The notes under the pieces were generated by a model, which was given only the letters and a program-made list of their open reading frames with translations, did no database searches and had not been told where the DNA came from. Source: Piezodorus guildinii (lineage: Eukaryota > Arthropoda > Insecta > Hemiptera > Pentatomidae). Taken from it: a stretch of 64,000 bases of DNA. Shown one piece after another: positions 41,440 to 54,250 of the stretch; the first letter of the stretch is position 1; every line of letters starts with the position of its first letter. The position numbers and the translations under genes are program-made. The stretch spans positions 124,001 through 188,000 of the forward strand of contig JAJSOM010000006.1 of the NCBI GenBank assembly GCA_023052935.1. Reading direction: 5' to 3'.

Positions 41440-42690
41440 ATTAAATAACTGCCGAGGCACTCCAACTGATGCCCAAGAAAGCTGTAGTGTTCCTCACAAC
41501 AATATACCATTGTATACTTACAGTGGAAATATTCGATCATAAAAATGTTACAGGAAAAAAACAAATACATGTACAACCCCTCCTCTTATAGGCCTAATAG
41601 TCTCCTTCCCATATGTTGAAAACGTTTTGAAAAATTAATTTATAAAAGATTGGTTGACATACTGACTGAGCTAAAAATAATACCTGACCATCAATTAGGT
41701 ATTCGCATGTCACACCAAAGTACACCCCAATTACAGAGTTTGTGACTTCATTGCTGGAGCACAAGAAAGAAGCAATACGCAACTGGGTTGGTTGTTTTTG
41801 GATGTCGCCAATGCGGTTGATAAAGTCTGGCACGATGGGTTTCTCTTTAAACTCAAGAACGTACTACCTTACACGAACTATCTTTTTATACACTCCTTCC
41901 TCTTCGATATGTTTTTCTCTGTTCGGCAGCTTTTAGAAATTTCTTCAATCTTACCAGCCTTATCAGGAATACCGCAGAATCGATACTTGCTCCATTCCTA
42001 TACATTGTATACACACATGTCAAACCAACTCAGGAGTCAGACCCCGTAGAAGACCGAAGGAATGGTTGAAGGATGGTAGGATGGTAGGAGTATGCAGCAG
42101 ACATGCTGTTGACCGAAGTGATTGGGAAAGGGCAGTTGAGCGGGCCAACTGCAGCTTCAGGCGCCTGTCATGCTAATAAATAATAAAAATAAAAAGACAG
42201 ACTCTCAACCACTGACTGAAAGTATTACAACCTCTTTTACCTGAATCATCAAAATTATAAATTAAACAGAAACTGAATACATACACATAAACACTTAAGG
42301 CAATAAGGACTTCACAGTTTTTTGTTCAGCTCAAAACACACAAATACAAACAATGCAATCATTATCATAACGACAGCTCCTTGGAGCGCAACCAACAGAT
42401 CCCTACATGCAGACTTACAACAATCAACAGTTGACCAACTTATACGAACACTTAGTGCTCGTTTTCACAGTAAACTTAAGGGACACGACAATAGACTGAT
42501 TAACGACATGCGAATAGTTGAAATTCCAGTCAGAAGAAGGCTAAAGAGAAGCTGGATGAGATACCTCTTCTGCTAAATTATAGCCTATTCTCCTTCCCCA
42601 TGCCTACCATGTTTGATCTCAATTTGTAGAGATGATTTGTTGATTGTCAGTTACATTCTGACAAGCGTGAATATATGTGAAAGAAAAAAT
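41440..42690 (+). pseudogene. Jockey-D ORF2 remnant with 3' UTR
   Basis: Plus-strand broken frames give PKKAVVFLTTIYHCIL (about 41470-41520), then motif A FLDVANAVDKVWHDGFLFKL (41790-41850). After loss of motif C the C-terminus follows: NRSLHADLQQSTVDQLIR (near 42390), then VRRRLKRSWMR before the stop at 42576. The YADD region is missing. The part 42190-42690 matches 59670-60170. A similar 3' UTR piece is repeated at 42715-42810 (CCTTCCCCATGCCTACTATG). Confidence 0.75.
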
Positions 42691-42954
42691 AATTTTTTTT
42701 AAGATACCATTCCTAAATTAAAGGCTAGGAAGAGGTGCTGCTAAATACTTACCTTCCCCATGCCTACTATGTCCGCTGCTTATGTTTCTATAGTTTATTT
42801 GCTTATTATCACTTATTGCTTTTGGCAGGAGTGAAGAAGATTGAGAAGAATGATGATAAAAAACCAATAATAAAAAAAATTAATTTTGAACGTAATGAGA
42901 GAAGTGAAAATAAAATTTTAGTATTTTGTTTAATGTTATCTGTTGGTTATTGAT

Positions 42955-43560
42955 TTGGGGGCCCCATGTCATTCTTCTGCCGAATATCAAGCCGGGATAT
43001 CTTATTGTTTCTGTCAGTGGAACTTGGATGTTGTAAAGATTTACTGGTAGATTTAAGATTTAAAGGCAGTTACCATATCGAAGAGTGAAAGTAATATGTT
43101 GAGATTTATCCTGGTTAAGTCTACATTTCCAAAGTTTGCACCAGCCTTGAAATTGTGTTAGGTCCAAATAGAATGTGCTTTTGTGTTACTATTAGTATGC
43201 GGCTCAAAAACTCTTTTGTAGATCAATTTCTCAAACATTTTTGAACAAATAGGTCAATTGAGGTAGGGGTGTCTGTGATTTTGTACATTTCGTGGATCAT
43301 TGTTATGCATGAGTATTTCTGTTGTATAGGAACTTTAGTTGTTCTGATTATGGCGCTGAAAATACACGTTAGGAACACTAGAGGTTTTCAGGGCATTTTC
43401 TAGAGTACTTGAGCATTTATTAACTCATGGCCAGGTAACTGTCTAATGGAGGAAAAGTACTAGTTTACTAGTTGTAGTGGAATTTTTAAAGTGTTGAGTA
43501 CGTGTTCAGAGTTATTGAAGTTTGTATGAGATCTAAAAAAACCAGAGAGAAATTGGTAAA
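42955..43560 (-). pseudogene. Jockey-like reverse transcriptase remnant, opposite orientation
   Basis: On the minus strand, broken frames give LPGHELINAQVL, then FLTCIFSAIIRTTKVPIQQK, then CLRN/KLIYKRVFEPHT (fingers of a Jockey RT). After a deletion they give KCRLNQDKSQHITFTLRYG and RYPGLIFGRRMTW, which lie C-terminal to the active site. It probably belongs to the Jockey-D group. It converges on the plus-strand remnant just before it. Confidence 0.65.
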
Positions 43561-43954
43561 CTGCTCACATTGCTCACTGTCTGACAAAATAAAATCTTCT
43601 GAAAAGTTGTCAGTAAAATATAATTGTTTTCATTACTATATTAATAAGAATATATAAAAGTCCCGGAATGAAATGTTGTAGTATGATTTATAATAAAAGT
43701 AAATCTTTAATTAGTACATTTAGAAAATAGTTGAATTCCTAGATCGAGCTTTTAAAGGACTTGTGTGTTCTTTGGATAAAATAAAATATAAGATTCACAT
43801 AAATAAATGATGAGGATACAAATATGTCAGAATATCATTTTCGTAAAAAAATATATTTACAAAAAGTAATTAATAATTTTTGGAAATCAACTTATTAAAT
43901 ATTTCTGATAGGCTCAAAATATATAGTAATATCAATATATTACTTTTGTGGTGT

Positions 43955-45140
43955 TTCGAACGATTTGAAAAATGTTATTGAAGGCCTATTGTGTAAGAAC
44001 AAGATAAAGATTAATCTTGAGATGAGGGAAACCAATTGTATCCATGTTCTGAGGAGAGTACCACATAGCGGGCCTCTTTCTTCAGCTCTTTTTAATTCAA
44101 GTATAGAATATCTAAACACCGAACTTAGTGATCGAAGAGTAACGCTGGAGTATGGCCATAAATTATCTCCTAACCACGATTCGGTTCTACATACAGGTTT
44201 TGCAGATGACCAAGCAGTGACAAGTCATTACTTCGAATCTTGGGAGAGAACAATAAACTGCGTCTGTAGAATACTAGGGAAGTTAGGATTGTCTGCAAAC
44301 GCAAAAAAGAGTTCATGTATAATCTTGAAGAAGGGAAAGTTAGCGGGATCAATGTTTTGTTTAAATACGAGAGAGGAAATTCATTCTGTTCTCGATATTG
44401 AGTTCATCAAATATCTGGGATGTCATTTTACGAGTGAATTGGAATTTGACGAGGAAGCCGTCTGTATTCTGAATCGTGATATGGAAAAGCTCGTCGAAAC
44501 CAACTTTCTAAAGCCAGACCAAAAGATCAACATCGTAAATAGATATGTCTTTCCTTCCATTGCATACCTATTGCAGACAGCACCGCTGACAAAACTGGGT
44601 TCCGTCTCTACTAAGCGATCGACGTTATAATTCGAAGAAGCATAGAGGCTATCCATAGGATTGTCGATGAACTCCTGTTCCTCTATGCTATACTAGCCGC
44701 GACGTTACAGGGGTCTGGGGTTTTGCGGTGTCTGTGGGAGGCACCTCTTCATTATTGAGTGATCTCCCAAAGGTTAGCCAGAGTAACAGACGCCCTGTTT
44801 CAAACTATTTTCAACTTAACCGAGGAGATCAATGAGTGCACCGCACTATTGCAGATTGGAAAAATTTTATTGTGGCCCCTCTCACGGTAAAGAAAGTAAC
44901 ACAGTTCTTGAGGGAAAAGTCTTTTAAGGAGTGGAGCCAATGCAAGTTTCAGGGCGTTGTCCAATTCAAAGCCAGCCTATGCGTTAATAGATTTATATTC
45001 AGTCGAAGGATTTTCACAGGATCGGAGTAGATCAGCGCACTTAAAATGAATATGAACTACGCACCACTTCGTGGAATCCCGGGATCGAGGTACTAGAATA
45101 ATGAAGCAGTTGGACCCACCTGTCGCAGGCTGGATTTATG
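43955..45140 (+). pseudogene. R2-like element, reverse transcriptase and C-terminal remnant
   Basis: An open frame at 43965-44630 starts in the palm. It has RVPHSGPLSSALFNSSIEYL (motif B, altered from VPQGGPLS), the active site GFADDQAV and FIKYLGCHF. The thumb-like FLKPDQKINIVNRYVFPSIA is typical of R2-type proteins. After a frameshift near 44615 the homology continues with DVIIRRSIEAIHRI and FQGVVQFKASLCVNRF in broken frames to about 45140. R2 elements usually sit in 28S rRNA genes; no rRNA sequence is seen here, so this is a displaced or non-R2-site relative. The upstream RT fingers, DNA-binding zinc fingers and downstream endonuclease are not recognisable. Confidence 0.65.
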
Positions 45141-45764
45141 TATGTCCATGAGCGAAATATCTATGTATTTCTGAGTTAGAAGTGTCTCCCTCTTTTAGTT
45201 TTTAGAAAATTGTGTTTAGGACTGATGCGGTATGCTGTGTACTCAAAGCAAGTCAGCGAAGTTGAGCAGCAGATCCAAATGGGAATTTCTCTCTTATGTT
45301 AATATCAATATATTAATTAGATTATATATCATATGGTTATATAAGGTGTTTGATCTGATAAGATTTAATTTATGTATTAGTACTTTAATTTAATAGTTAA
45401 TGTATGTTTCTTTAGGTTTTATTCGGATGATCTTGGTTAAAGATATTTCTCCCAGTTTTACCTGAATTGGTACAAATTTGAGCCCTGGTGGGGTTCAAAA
45501 AAAGGTTTCTGACCATCCCTATAGTACAGACCCTATTACCTGGTCATGGGGCTTTCCTAGCAAATATTGAGAAAATTAATCGGTTTGGTAAAGACTGATA
45601 ATATTTAAATATAAAATTAATTTAGACTATGAAAGGAGTCAAAATAAACGTAGACCTTTCCACAATACATAAACGTCTTGCTGGTAATGTATACCTCGAC
45701 GCCTAACTGAATTTAGGAAAGGAAACTTTTAATTTATTTATTTCACTAGGAAAAAAACAAATAT
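45141..45764. other. Spacer after the R2-like remnant
   Basis: A/T-rich non-coding DNA. The stretch 45420-45550 (GAGCCCTGGTGGGGTTC nearby) is more balanced and might be element UTR, but it has no partner in the window. Confidence 0.35.
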
Positions 45765-46815
45765 TTTTTTTTTTTTTTATTTACTTCTGTCAAATGCAAT
45801 AAGTGACAAGGGAATACGCTATATAAACATAAGCAGCTGTCATGATAGGCATGTGGAACTAAAGTGCACTAGCACCCCTTCCTAAGCTTTAATTTAGCAC
45901 AGGAAGTCTCTCATCTAGCTTCTTTTCAGCCTTCTTCTGACAAGTTTATGTTATAGTTTATGACTTAAAGTTAATAAGCCTTTTTTTGTGTCCGTTTAGT
46001 TAACTATGGAAATTAGAATAGAGAGCTCAAATTTGTTTGTCAACTGTTGGTTGTTGTAAGTCCTTATGTAGAGTTTTGTTATTAACGTACCAGAGAGTTG
46101 TCGTTATGAGAATTAAAAGTTTTTATTGGAATTAATGCCGTTTTTGTATGTGTCTCTTTTGCTGAACCATTGGTTCGGATATGATTGCCTCACCAATCAG
46201 TGAAGCGTGAGTCTAAAGGAGTTTTGTATATGTATTCAGTTTCGGTATGATTTTTTCCAATAGATTTCTAAAATAATGCTTTGTGAAAAAACATTTCTTA
46301 ATTAAAATAATTAGTATTGTATTAAACTATTATAGTATAATTACTCAATAGGAACTTACCCTGTTTTAAAGACAATTTTCCTTGATAAAAAGTTTTTATG
46401 TAAGAAAAATATTCTCTTTTTTTTCTAATATTGGATAAAAATTAAAGTAAATTACAGTACTTTTCCCGCCTGAAACTCTATAAATGAATGTTTGTGTAAA
46501 GTCTATTTGATTTATTAACAAAATATATATTCATAAATTAGGCGATGTTATTAGGACCTTTTTGGACCTTCTACACCAGAACCAAAGGAACATTAAGATC
46601 TGAATGTTCCCAAATTTAAGAATTTTGTTTTATTATGAATTTTGTATTGTCATAAAAAACAATGGAATAATCTAGTCAAATTATATAAATCATAATTATA
46701 GTCAAAGTGATTTCATGAGTTATTCATTTAAAAGCATTTAAAAGGTCTTAGGCTTAGAAGCTCAGAATTTAATACTATTTATAAAATGTCATTGTATTTT
46801 TTATATAGCAATTAT
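45765..46815 (-). repeat. Dispersed repeat copy 2 with Jockey-D 3' end
   Basis: It begins with a T tract (45766-45779), the poly(A) tail of a minus-strand Jockey-D 3' end. The 3' UTR follows (CACTAGCACCCCTTCCTAA in plus orientation). The degraded C-terminus is next: on the minus strand WYVNNKTLHKDLQQPTVDKQ near 46090-46035, then VRRRLKRS near 45940. From 45885 the DNA is collinear with 203-1140. The Jockey-B 3' UTR seen in copy 1 is absent. Confidence 0.65.
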
Positions 46816-49060
46816 ATAGAAAGTTAATATACATTAAATTGAAAATATAATTACGGGAAAGATCGAAAAATGAAATATATATTATTTTTCTTATATATAA
46901 GTATGTTTATTAGCTCCTTAGTATCATATATTATCAACTTTTCATTCAGTGTTTTATTTATAAATTCAAAAAAAATTACGCATTATTTTTTAATTATTAT
47001 ACATGACATTATAAAATGAATATATTTATCATGTCAAAATAGGAAAGTATGGTCTATCATCCTTCCCTAAATTCCTCCAACCCAAGGCTAAATAAAAAAA
47101 AAAAGTACCTGAACCGTTAGAACTGTATTACGAGAAAAGTATAAAATAAAGAAATCCTTTCCTCTAGTCTAGCTACCTGCCTATTCTCGAGTGGCCACTG
47201 CAATAAATACCCTCCAATAAATCTCTCTGCTAGCTAGGGATCAACAAGTTGTATTTATTACCTGGATTTTCTCGCGGAAATAATTTCTAAATTAATAAAT
47301 TGCAATTCGACTAGTATCATGTGGCATCTGGAAACCAAAATAAAATCTTTTTAATCAGCGAATTGAATAGCCATTCCACTAAAATAGAGGCAAATGAATT
47401 TATGTAATTCAGATAAACTGAAGGAATATCTTGGCCTAACATCAACTCGTGTGTAGTTTAATGGAACTATTTTTATTCCTTATATGGTTTATAATGTTTC
47501 TATTAAATATTTAACATAATATGTTTTCGTTATGCTGAAATATGTTGGGTATGATAAATCCTAAAAGCTAACAACTATTTTGAATTAATTTCACCCTAAA
47601 AAAATTTTTTTTTATTTATTTCCATTCATGTATCTTTAAAAGCAAACGTTTTGATAAAAGGAATATTTAAAATTGAGCTTTTTCGGCGTTTTTTTTTAAT
47701 GCAGTTTTTTTTAATAATTTGAAATTTAGGCTACTTGCTTCAGTCACTTCATCTAACTAAATAACCAATCTATTTGATTTAAAATTGTCAAATGATTTTG
47801 GTCGAAATGAGTAAAGCATTTGTTTTCTTTTTTATGAAAAAGTTCTTAGGAAAAATAACTAGGTTTATCAAGAATTTCAAAGGCAATGTTTTTTTTTTAT
47901 TTTCATTTAGAATAAAAAGATTAAATAATTATAAATACAATAAAGAATATTTTAATAAAAAAAATAGCAATTTAATCTTTCATTTTATGGTGCTTCCAAA
48001 TTAAGAACTTATAAAGCATAATTGGAAAACTAATTAAAATGGAATTAATATAAAGCTCATTACACAAGAGCTAAAAATTATACTATAAAAATATAAGGTG
48101 TTTTAGTTTTGGGTCACTTAAACTATGCAGTGGTGTTCTAACACTGCATTTTATTTACTTCTAGATTGTACATCACGAATTTGGAAAATAATATCGACGA
48201 GGCATTTCCCCCTCAACAGTTTTCAGATTATATTCAATTACTAATTTAGAAATATATTGAATTAGATGGAATCAATTTAAAACAAGATATTAATTCATAC
48301 TTCCATTGTATGATAATACTTTCTGGTTTCGTTAAAAAAATATATTAATAAAAAACAGATAAATCTATTTTTTGAATTTGAAAAAAGAACCTTTGACTGT
48401 AAAATTGATCATAAATTTCTAATCTATTTTTTCATTACAAATACTTTATATTTAAAATTCAAAACAAAAATAAAATATGAATTTAATTAATCAAAAGGTT
48501 TTTCTTAAATGGCCGCTGGCACAGTTCTACTTACGTTTTGCTCTATGTTAGTTTCCTTCTCATCAATGTGATACTGCTTGAAAATGCTTCAAACTTTGTA
48601 GATCGTGAGTGGTTGCACTGATAAACACATTAACGAACACATATCATGAGGTGAGTGCCAATTAGTTTGATAGATAATAATAAACTTGTGGCCGTCCTAG
48701 GTTGGAGATAACGCCTAGGCTAGGACTTACTAATCCTCTTCTTTGTTTACAAGGTCTCGGTCGGCAGTGTTGACATTTCCGACTTCGTAACCTAGACATT
48801 CTTCATATAAACTTTTATTTTCTTCCTGTAAGACTTTATTTTATTCATTTTTTTATGTTTTGTGTGTTTTTTCTCTTTTTCAAGGACTTTATTTTCATTT
48901 TACTAAATCAGAAATGTTCGTTTTGTTTTATGCTTACTATGTATATGTATATATTGTAAATAGTTTAGTTTTAAGATCTTTACGTTAATTTTATATTATT
49001 AGTAATTTATATCTATATATTTAAAAATCTCGTGTCACAATGTTTGTTCGGGATAAACAC
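46816..49060. other. AT-rich spacer, nothing recognised
   Basis: Over two kilobases of A/T-rich DNA without coding-like frames. The open frame at 47792-48004 is low-complexity Lys/Phe/Asn and is taken as chance. The segment 48690-48820 (CCTAGGTTGGAGATAACGC) is of balanced composition but unassigned. Confidence 0.45.
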
Positions 49061-49330
49061 TGAATTTTTTTTTTTTTTTTTTTCAACAACAATTTTTATT
49101 GAGTAAAATTACAATCTGTCCCAATTTGGACATCAATAGTAGTGCTGAAAGATATCATACATACTACATTCATACAATATTTACATGGCATTAAATTACA
49201 ATAAAATATATGCACAATAATGAATCAATACAATAAAGTCAAGAATTCACTTATACCTATATACACATTCACACACTCATACATACATCATTGAGTGGAG
49301 AATCTAGCCAGTGCTAAAACTCCAATATAT

Positions 49331-52012
49331 TTACAAAAGGTCGCGGGGCCACCGCCGTTTCAACCTTCTAGGTGGGTTGTATGGATGAGTAGAGCTGGAT
49401 AGGGATTGAGCTAGAGGATTAGGATGATGAATTAGGTTCTGGTGGAATTTGGAGAATTTAGATGGAATTAGGTCTGAAATAAATGGAACATTAAGGTCGT
49501 GGTGCAAGGTATAGTTGGAGACATAATAAGGAGCATTTACTATTGTACGGAGGACTTTGAATTGAAAGGATTGAATGTGTTTGATGTTAGTACGTTAAGC
49601 TATCCCCCACAGTTCAAGTCCGTAGGTCCAGATGGGCTTCAGTATTGTCTTGTAGATTAATAATTTGTTGTCAACTGTAAGTTCAGATTTTCTGTTGAGT
49701 AGTCGGTATAACTGTCCGAATCGTCGGTTGAGTTCTTGTCTTTTAAGTCTTGTATGTGGGTTCCAAGTCAATCTTTTGTCTAATAGTAAGCCAATATACC
49801 AGACTGTATCTGAGAGAGGAATTGGTAATGAGTTGAAATAAACTGGCGGACAGGATTTTCGTCTAAGAGTAAAGGTTATGTGTTTACATTTGGCTTCGTT
49901 CACCTTTACACGCCAGTTATCCTAGTGTCAGATAAGGAAAAGGTGTCTCTGAAGGTTTAAAGATGCTGTTTCAGGATTGGAACTGGATGATAGGATGGGG
50001 GTGTCGTCTGCAAATGTTGCCAGAAAGGTATCAGGATGTGTAGGAATATCAGCAGTGTAAAGGATGTAGAGGACGGGTCTCAAGACGCTGCCTTGAGGAA
50101 CACCGGCCTCAACGGGATAAAGGTTAGAAAATTCTTCACCACAGCGGACTCGGAAGGAACGGTTTGAGAGATAGGATCGGAGAATGAGGTATAGAGACTG
50201 GGGTAAATGGGTTTTCAGCTTGAAGAGTAATCCATTGTGCCACATCCGGTCAAAAGCTTGCGCAATGTCCAGAAACGCACCAGAACAATACTCTTTGCAT
50301 TCAAGAGCTGAGGAAATATGGTCTACAACTCGGAGCCCCTGTTGAACTGTCTAATGCTAAGGACGGAATCCAAACTGATGGGAAGGAAGATTTTGAGATT
50401 CTAATATGGGTAGGATACGTTTAAGAAGGAGCTTTTCGGAGATTTTTGAAAGAATGGGGAGTACACTAATAGGCCTGTAGGATGAAGTGTTGTTGGAAGG
50501 TTTACCTGGTTTTAAAAAAAGGATGATGGTGGAATGTTTCCATAACAGAGGAAAATAGGTGGTGCGGAGGATGCAGTTATAAATATAAGTAAGGAATATA
50601 ATAGCTTTCTGCGGAAGTTGTCGGAGGATCTGGGGAGTAAGGAGATCGTGTCCAGGAGATTTACGGAGAGTCAGTTTTTGGAGAAGATATTTGACCTCAG
50701 AGGGATTAATAGCTTTAGGAGGTAGGGAAAGTGGAATCGGTGACATAAGAAAGTCTTGCACTTATGCGGTGTGACTGATGTGGGATTCCGGGTGAGGAGT
50801 GAATACTTTGGAGAGGTGTGTGGCGAATTTCTCGGCTTTATCTTCATCAGACGCAGCCCAGGAGTCATCACCACGTCGGAGAGGGTGGGAAACTTGATGG
50901 TATTTTAGGATCTTTTTCGTGACATTCCTCAGGGAATTATCACGAGCTGATAGAGAGGAGAGTTAGGAATTAAAGGACTGGGAACGGAAGGTCGCCAACA
51001 CCCTCTTCAATTGTCTACAATAGATGTTATAGGAGCGGCGATCTGTTGGGTGTCGGGTGCGCTGCCATAATGATCTTGCTCGGCGTTTGGTGTGGATGAG
51101 GTCTATAATAGGTTGTGGAAAATGATTTTGGTCTTGATTTATATTGGAGTGTTTAGGAGAGGAAGCAGTCCAGAAAGCTTGTTGGATGGCGGTGGTAAAG
51201 GAATAGACGGAATTATCTAGATCATCTGGGGTTTTGAGGGTTACTCTGAGGTCAATATTATCGGTCAGGATTTGGCGGAAAAGGTTCCAGTTGACAGGGC
51301 CTCGGATGAATGATGATGGAATGGGTTTTGGAATTGGAGTGAGAGATACTTTTAGGATCAGTGGACTATGGTCTGAGGATAGTTCAACAAGGCGAGTTAC
51401 AGACAAGTTGAGGGAGCCTAATCCACTGTGGATAAAGAAGTCGAGGATGTCAGGATTGCGGTTAGGATCGGTTGGCCAGTAGGTAGGGGAGTCAGGAGGC
51501 AGGATATTAAAATTTCGGGAGTTGAGTGCAGACAGAAAATTTCGTCCCCGAGAATTCGTGGTTCTGAAACCCCACTGCTGATGCTTGGCGGTTAAGTCTC
51601 CACCCAAAATGAAACTATTTCCTAAGGAATCCAGGAAGGATACAAATTCGGAATTGGAAATGGAATGTTTAGGAGAGCAATATGCAGATGTGAGGGTTAC
51701 CGAAAAGAAAAAAGTCTTGATTACTATGGCTGTGGCTTGTAGGAAATCATAGTTGGGAAGTGGGAGTAAATGATGAGAGAGGGATTGGTGGACAATGATA
51801 GCAGAACCGGCATGGGCTTTGCCGTCTGGGTGGTCAGTACGGTATGTCATGTATTGCGGTATTTTGAAGTATTGTTTAGTCGTTAGTCTTGTTTCAATTA
51901 TGAGTGCAACATCGATTGTTTTGTCTTGCAACAACGTTGTAAGTTCGTCAGTATGATTTCTAACACCATTCGCATTCCAAAGAAGAATGGATAAGGAGTT
52001 AGGTGAAGTCAT
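49331..52012 (-). pseudogene. Jockey-B4 ORF2, endonuclease/reverse transcriptase (few lesions)
   Basis: The endonuclease part is open for 349 codons from the ATG at 52012 (SILLWNANGVRNH, ALIIETRL, LGGDLTAKHQQWGF, DILDFFI, SSDHSPL). In GGDLTAK the usual Asn is Thr. The linker has a frameshift near 50960. The RT fingers (50357-50761) and the palm with SGVPQGS-like AGVPQGSVLRP and FADDTPIL (49928-50245) are open but separated by a stop near 50355. The C-terminal blocks end RRLKRRWPRDLL-like at 49331. It could have been active until recently but is now broken. Confidence 0.85.
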
Positions 52013-53307
52013 TTAAGGATTTTTCAAGGCAGAGATTAGATTTGATACTAGATTTGTAAGGAGTGATATAAGCGGCATAACAAGAGATTTGATTTCGGAG
52101 ATGAACGATGTTATTAGACTGGTAAGATCTGTGACGTTTGATGATGGAGGGATATGAGAAATTTGATGTTGAGGAGTTTTTTGAAGATTAGGTAAACTTT
52201 GAGGGATAGATTATCGTACAATTGATTGAGAATGTTGAGGAAAACGTTGTTCCAGCAGTGCCTCGACTTCATGACTCTGGTTTCCACCTCCAAGGAAGTG
52301 GGCAAATGACACGTTAGAATTTACAAGTTTAGATGGTTCTCTTCTGCTTCTGATTGGTATAGCTGTTTCATTCGGATCCTGAGGTTTTTGGTATCTGGTT
52401 CTGAGTTTCTTGTAGATTTCACATCCCTTGTAGTTAGCCGGGTGGTCCTTGAGGCACAGAGCACATACAGCGGGTGTTGATCTTGATCTTGTACATTCTT
52501 CTGATTTATGCTGTTCCCCGCATTTCACACAGCGTGGTATGTGATGGCAATAACTTTTTGTATAACCATATGCCTGACAGTTATGGCACTGAACTATTTC
52601 TTTCTTTGTGTAAGGTTTTTAACTTTTACAGGGGTATAGTACAGTCTACTGAGGTCATAGATTTTTTCGACTCCTGCTGATGGTTCCAAGTCAACGAAGA
52701 ATAGAGGCAGTGGACTTTTATCTTTTAGAACGTTAGTGACTTGCCTCACTTGGAATCCTAATTCTGTCAGTTCTTCTTTGATAGCTTCAACGGGTGTTGA
52801 GGAATGTAGGTTTCTGATTACGACCCTTAATGCTCTCTCCTGTTGCAGCTGATAAGTATGAAAGTCAGCTTTGGTCTCAGTCAGATATTTTACAATCTTT
52901 CTGTAGGTTTCAGCAGTAGTCGGAGATATTTTAGTATCATTGGTTCTACTTATACAATAATAACTATTAGGATTAATTACTTTGTTTAAATGCGCACACA
53001 TCAGTTTAAAATTTTTAATATGTTTAACAAATATTGGTGGAGGTAGTGGTTCCCTGGGTATAGGAGAAGATTCCATGGTTTCTTTTTCATTTTGGAGGAT
53101 CTGAAATGGATTCGGTGTAAAAAACGAGGATTCATCAGTTATTCCTTGTGATGATGTGCTGGGCTGTGGTTCAGATCCTAATGAGGTAGCTGACGCGGTC
53201 GCTGGTGGAATCATTTTTGTATTTTGTTCACGGCGGGGTCTCTGTTAAGTGGGAGACGAGTTTGAACCTGCAGATCTAGTTTTTTTACTTGCAGACTTTG
53301 AGGACAT
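52013..53307 (-). pseudogene. Jockey-B4 ORF1, gag-like protein (frameshifted)
   Basis: The ATG is at 53307. A TAA near 53246 (TGAG/TTAA change) breaks the Ser/Arg-rich leader. From 53214 a 206-codon frame covers the PRE_C2HC-like region (ALRVVIRNLHSSTPVEAI). A one-base indel near 52619 shifts the frame before the zinc knuckles (CHNCQAYGY, CVKCGEQHKSEEC altered at the first residues, CALCLKDH). The stop is adjacent to the ORF2 ATG, as in B2. Confidence 0.82.
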
Positions 53308-53640
53308 GACTTGATGAAAATATCTCATTGATTAAGAAAATAATTATAATAATAATTAAATAATGATATAAGAATTAAAGATAAAAGAAAGATAAGTAAA
53401 AGAAAAGCAAGCCCGAGCTTGCCGAGCTAGCGGCATTCAGCTGATCAGTGACCCTCCTTTCACTTTTTCGTGATTGAACAAAGTAAATTATAACTTTGCT
53501 TACCGAAATTTCTCCAATATTCACTGCTGTAGTATTCCTGAGGTCTAGTGATGTTCTCCAGACTGAATTCAAGCGAATTCCTACTGAAAAAAGCAAAAAT
53601 CTGAGAGACGATGTAACGTATGACTGTTATCATCAGCTGA

Positions 53641-53929
53641 TTTGTCAACTCTGAAATTACTGAACCGAATTTGACCAAACTTCGTAAGTATCTGTTATTT
53701 GGTCCAACTTAAATGATAGGATAGTTTTTATTACTATTCTAAATGGTTGAAAAATATATTTTTTTAAAACGTAAAACAAAATTTGTTTAACTATGGCAAC
53801 ACTGGTTAAACGTGGTAATCTTCCCATATCTTTACATATGTGATTATTAATTCAAATATAAGTCTGTGTTGATTGTTTCTATGCGTTATTATTTATAAAA
53901 TATAAATTCACATTATAGTTTCCAGTTAT
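53641..53929. other. Flank between Jockey-B4 and the CR1-like element
   Basis: About 290 bases of A/T-rich DNA with no coding frame. The exact 5' end of the CR1-like element may lie in it. Confidence 0.4.
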
Positions 53930-54250
53930 ACTCAGTCTGGCTTGAGCCTATGTTTAGTGAACATCTACAAACGTTATCTGTTATTTCAACCTGTTAATCA
54001 ATTACTTTCTGCTCTTGTAAGTACAATTTACTTTAAATATTAAAGTGCGGGATAATCACTTGGTGATTAACTGAGCAAATTACTCTACTTTTGAAGATTT
54101 TAGAGTAATAGCTTATTAGTTATTAACCGGTACGTATTACAAGGCAGTTGTTTACGTGGGACTTAGTATTAGCGCAATAGCATCGCAGCTACCCCCACCA
54201 TACCTTCTCCCCACCACGACTAACTACTCAGTGCTACCACTCGTCTCACT

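Larger units (their letters stand above)
49063..53640 (-). mobile_element. Jockey-B4, near full-length copy
   Basis: A minus-strand element of about 4.57 kb running from its poly(A) tail (T tract 49065-49083) to the 5' ATCAGCTGAT palindrome at about 53631-53640. ORF2 (49331-52012) and ORF1 (52013-53307) are both present with a modest number of lesions. It is very similar to B1 throughout. The target duplication could not be assigned with confidence. Confidence 0.85.

Noticed and set aside
47792..48004. 70-codon Lys/Phe/Asn-rich open frame
   Set aside because: Low-complexity A/T-rich translation with no supporting features.
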